A DNA stretch of 5,138 bases from Desulfobulbus sp. (lineage in GTDB: Bacteria > Desulfobacterota > Desulfobulbia > Desulfobulbales > Desulfobulbaceae): the NCBI GenBank assembly GCA_011051825.1, contig DRKH01000028.1:1-5138 (forward strand), written 5' to 3'. Positions within the stretch are counted from its first letter, which is position 1. Every line of letters begins with the position of its first letter. Below the pieces are notes generated by a model that searched no databases, had not been told where the DNA came from, and worked only from the letters and a program-made list of their open reading frames with translations. Both the position numbers and the translations under genes were made by a program. This document shows, piece by piece, positions 4,654-5,138 of this stretch.

Positions 4654-5138
4654 ATGGCTGAAGAAGCAAATAAAATTATCTACTCGATGATCAAGGTCAG
4701 CAAGAGTTATAATAATAAACCCATCCTCAAGGATATTTCGCTGTCCTATTTTTATGGAGCCAAGATCGGGGTGCTGGGACTTAACGGCTCCGGTAAGAGT
4801 ACGCTCCTGCGGATCCTGGCCGGGATTGACAGTGAATTCGAGGGCCGGACCACCATGTCCGAGGGCTTTACCATTGATTACCTGCCCCAGGAGCCCGATC
4901 TGGACCCGGAAAAGACCGTGCGCGAAGTTGTCGAGGAGGGCGCCCAGGCAACAGTGGACCTGCTGGCCGAGTTTAACGCCATCAACGAGAAGTTTGCCGA
5001 ACCCATGAACGATGATGAGATGCAGGCCCTGATCGATCGGCAGGCCCAGGTTCAGGACCGGCTGGATGCCACCGATGCCTGGAATCTGGACAGCCGTCTG
5101 GATATGGCCATGGACGCGCTGCGCTGTCCTCCGGCCGA
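4654..5138 (+). CDS. ettA: ABC-F translation factor EttA, N-terminal part
   Basis: EttA binds the ribosomal E site and gates entry into elongation according to cellular ATP/ADP. The visible 161 residues align closely by eye with E. coli EttA: ILKDISLSYFYGAKIGVLGL, Walker A GLNGSGKST (42-50), LLRILAGID, YLPQEP with the Q-loop Gln79, and TVREVVEE. The segment of about residues 95-155 corresponds to the 'arm' inserted in the first ATPase domain that distinguishes EttA and contacts the ribosome. The ATG at 4654 follows CCCGGAG by eight bases, and the protein begins with a few more residues (MAEEANKIIYSM) than the E. coli version (MAQFVYTM). The signature motif, Walker B and second ATPase domain lie beyond the window. 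It is divergent from the receptor operon, and no functional link to B12 uptake is implied. Confidence 0.95.
   Translation, partial: MAEEANKIIYSMIKVSKSYNNKPILKDISLSYFYGAKIGVLGLNGSGKSTLLRILAGIDSEFEGRTTMSEGFTIDYLPQEPDLDPEKTVREVVEEGAQATVDLLAEFNAINEKFAEPMNDDEMQALIDRQAQVQDRLDATDAWNLDSRLDMAMDALRCPPA

Noticed and set aside
4404..4669. Two overlapping minus-strand open frames (62 and 73 codons) upstream of ettA
   Set aside because: They overlap each other, the ettA promoter region and part of the inserted element; they have no start signals and no protein-like pattern.
1..5138. CRISPR array, tRNA or rRNA genes
   Set aside because: No regularly spaced repeats, and no tRNA- or rRNA-like conserved segments were seen on either strand.

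Overview
The window carries a vitamin B12-controlled outer-membrane transport locus on the minus strand. Divergent from it is the start of a plus-strand gene for an ABC-F translation factor. The organism is a Gram-negative (diderm) bacterium, because the locus encodes a TonB-dependent outer-membrane receptor and its ExbB/ExbD/TonB energiser. The moderate GC content, the style of the proteins and the layout suggest a Desulfobacterota (delta-proteobacterial) host. That placement is an impression from reading, not a search result.

Minus strand, in transcription order: a sigma70-type promoter (4221-4250) drives a long leader. The leader begins with a clear cobalamin riboswitch aptamer (about 4212-4050) and continues through an expression platform to a strong intrinsic terminator (3939-3887). 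Past the terminator lies a 680-residue TonB-dependent receptor (3812-1770), called BtuB-like because of the riboswitch. After a 155-base gap holding a hairpin come exbB (1614-994), exbD (997-566) and tonB (566 to the left edge, C-terminal domain missing). These three overlap by a few bases, so they look translationally coupled. The likely logic is that B12 in the cell closes the switch. When B12 is scarce, the receptor and its own proton-motive-force-driven energiser are made together.

The divergent intergenic region (4251-4653) holds a candidate 93-bp MITE-like insertion (4359-4451). It has imperfect 12-bp terminal inverted repeats, an exact 9-bp flanking direct repeat and an internal palindrome. 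Next to ettA are a plausible promoter and a perfect 10-bp dyad that overlaps its -10 element. The plus-strand gene from 4654 to the right edge is the N-terminal third or less of EttA.

The least ordinary points are: two overlapping small reading frames in the riboswitch expression platform, the second running in frame through the terminator and encoding a Cys-Pro-Val-Cys motif; a sequence shared between the aptamer 3' strand and the terminator 3' arm that suggests the switching mechanism; and the MITE-like insertion.
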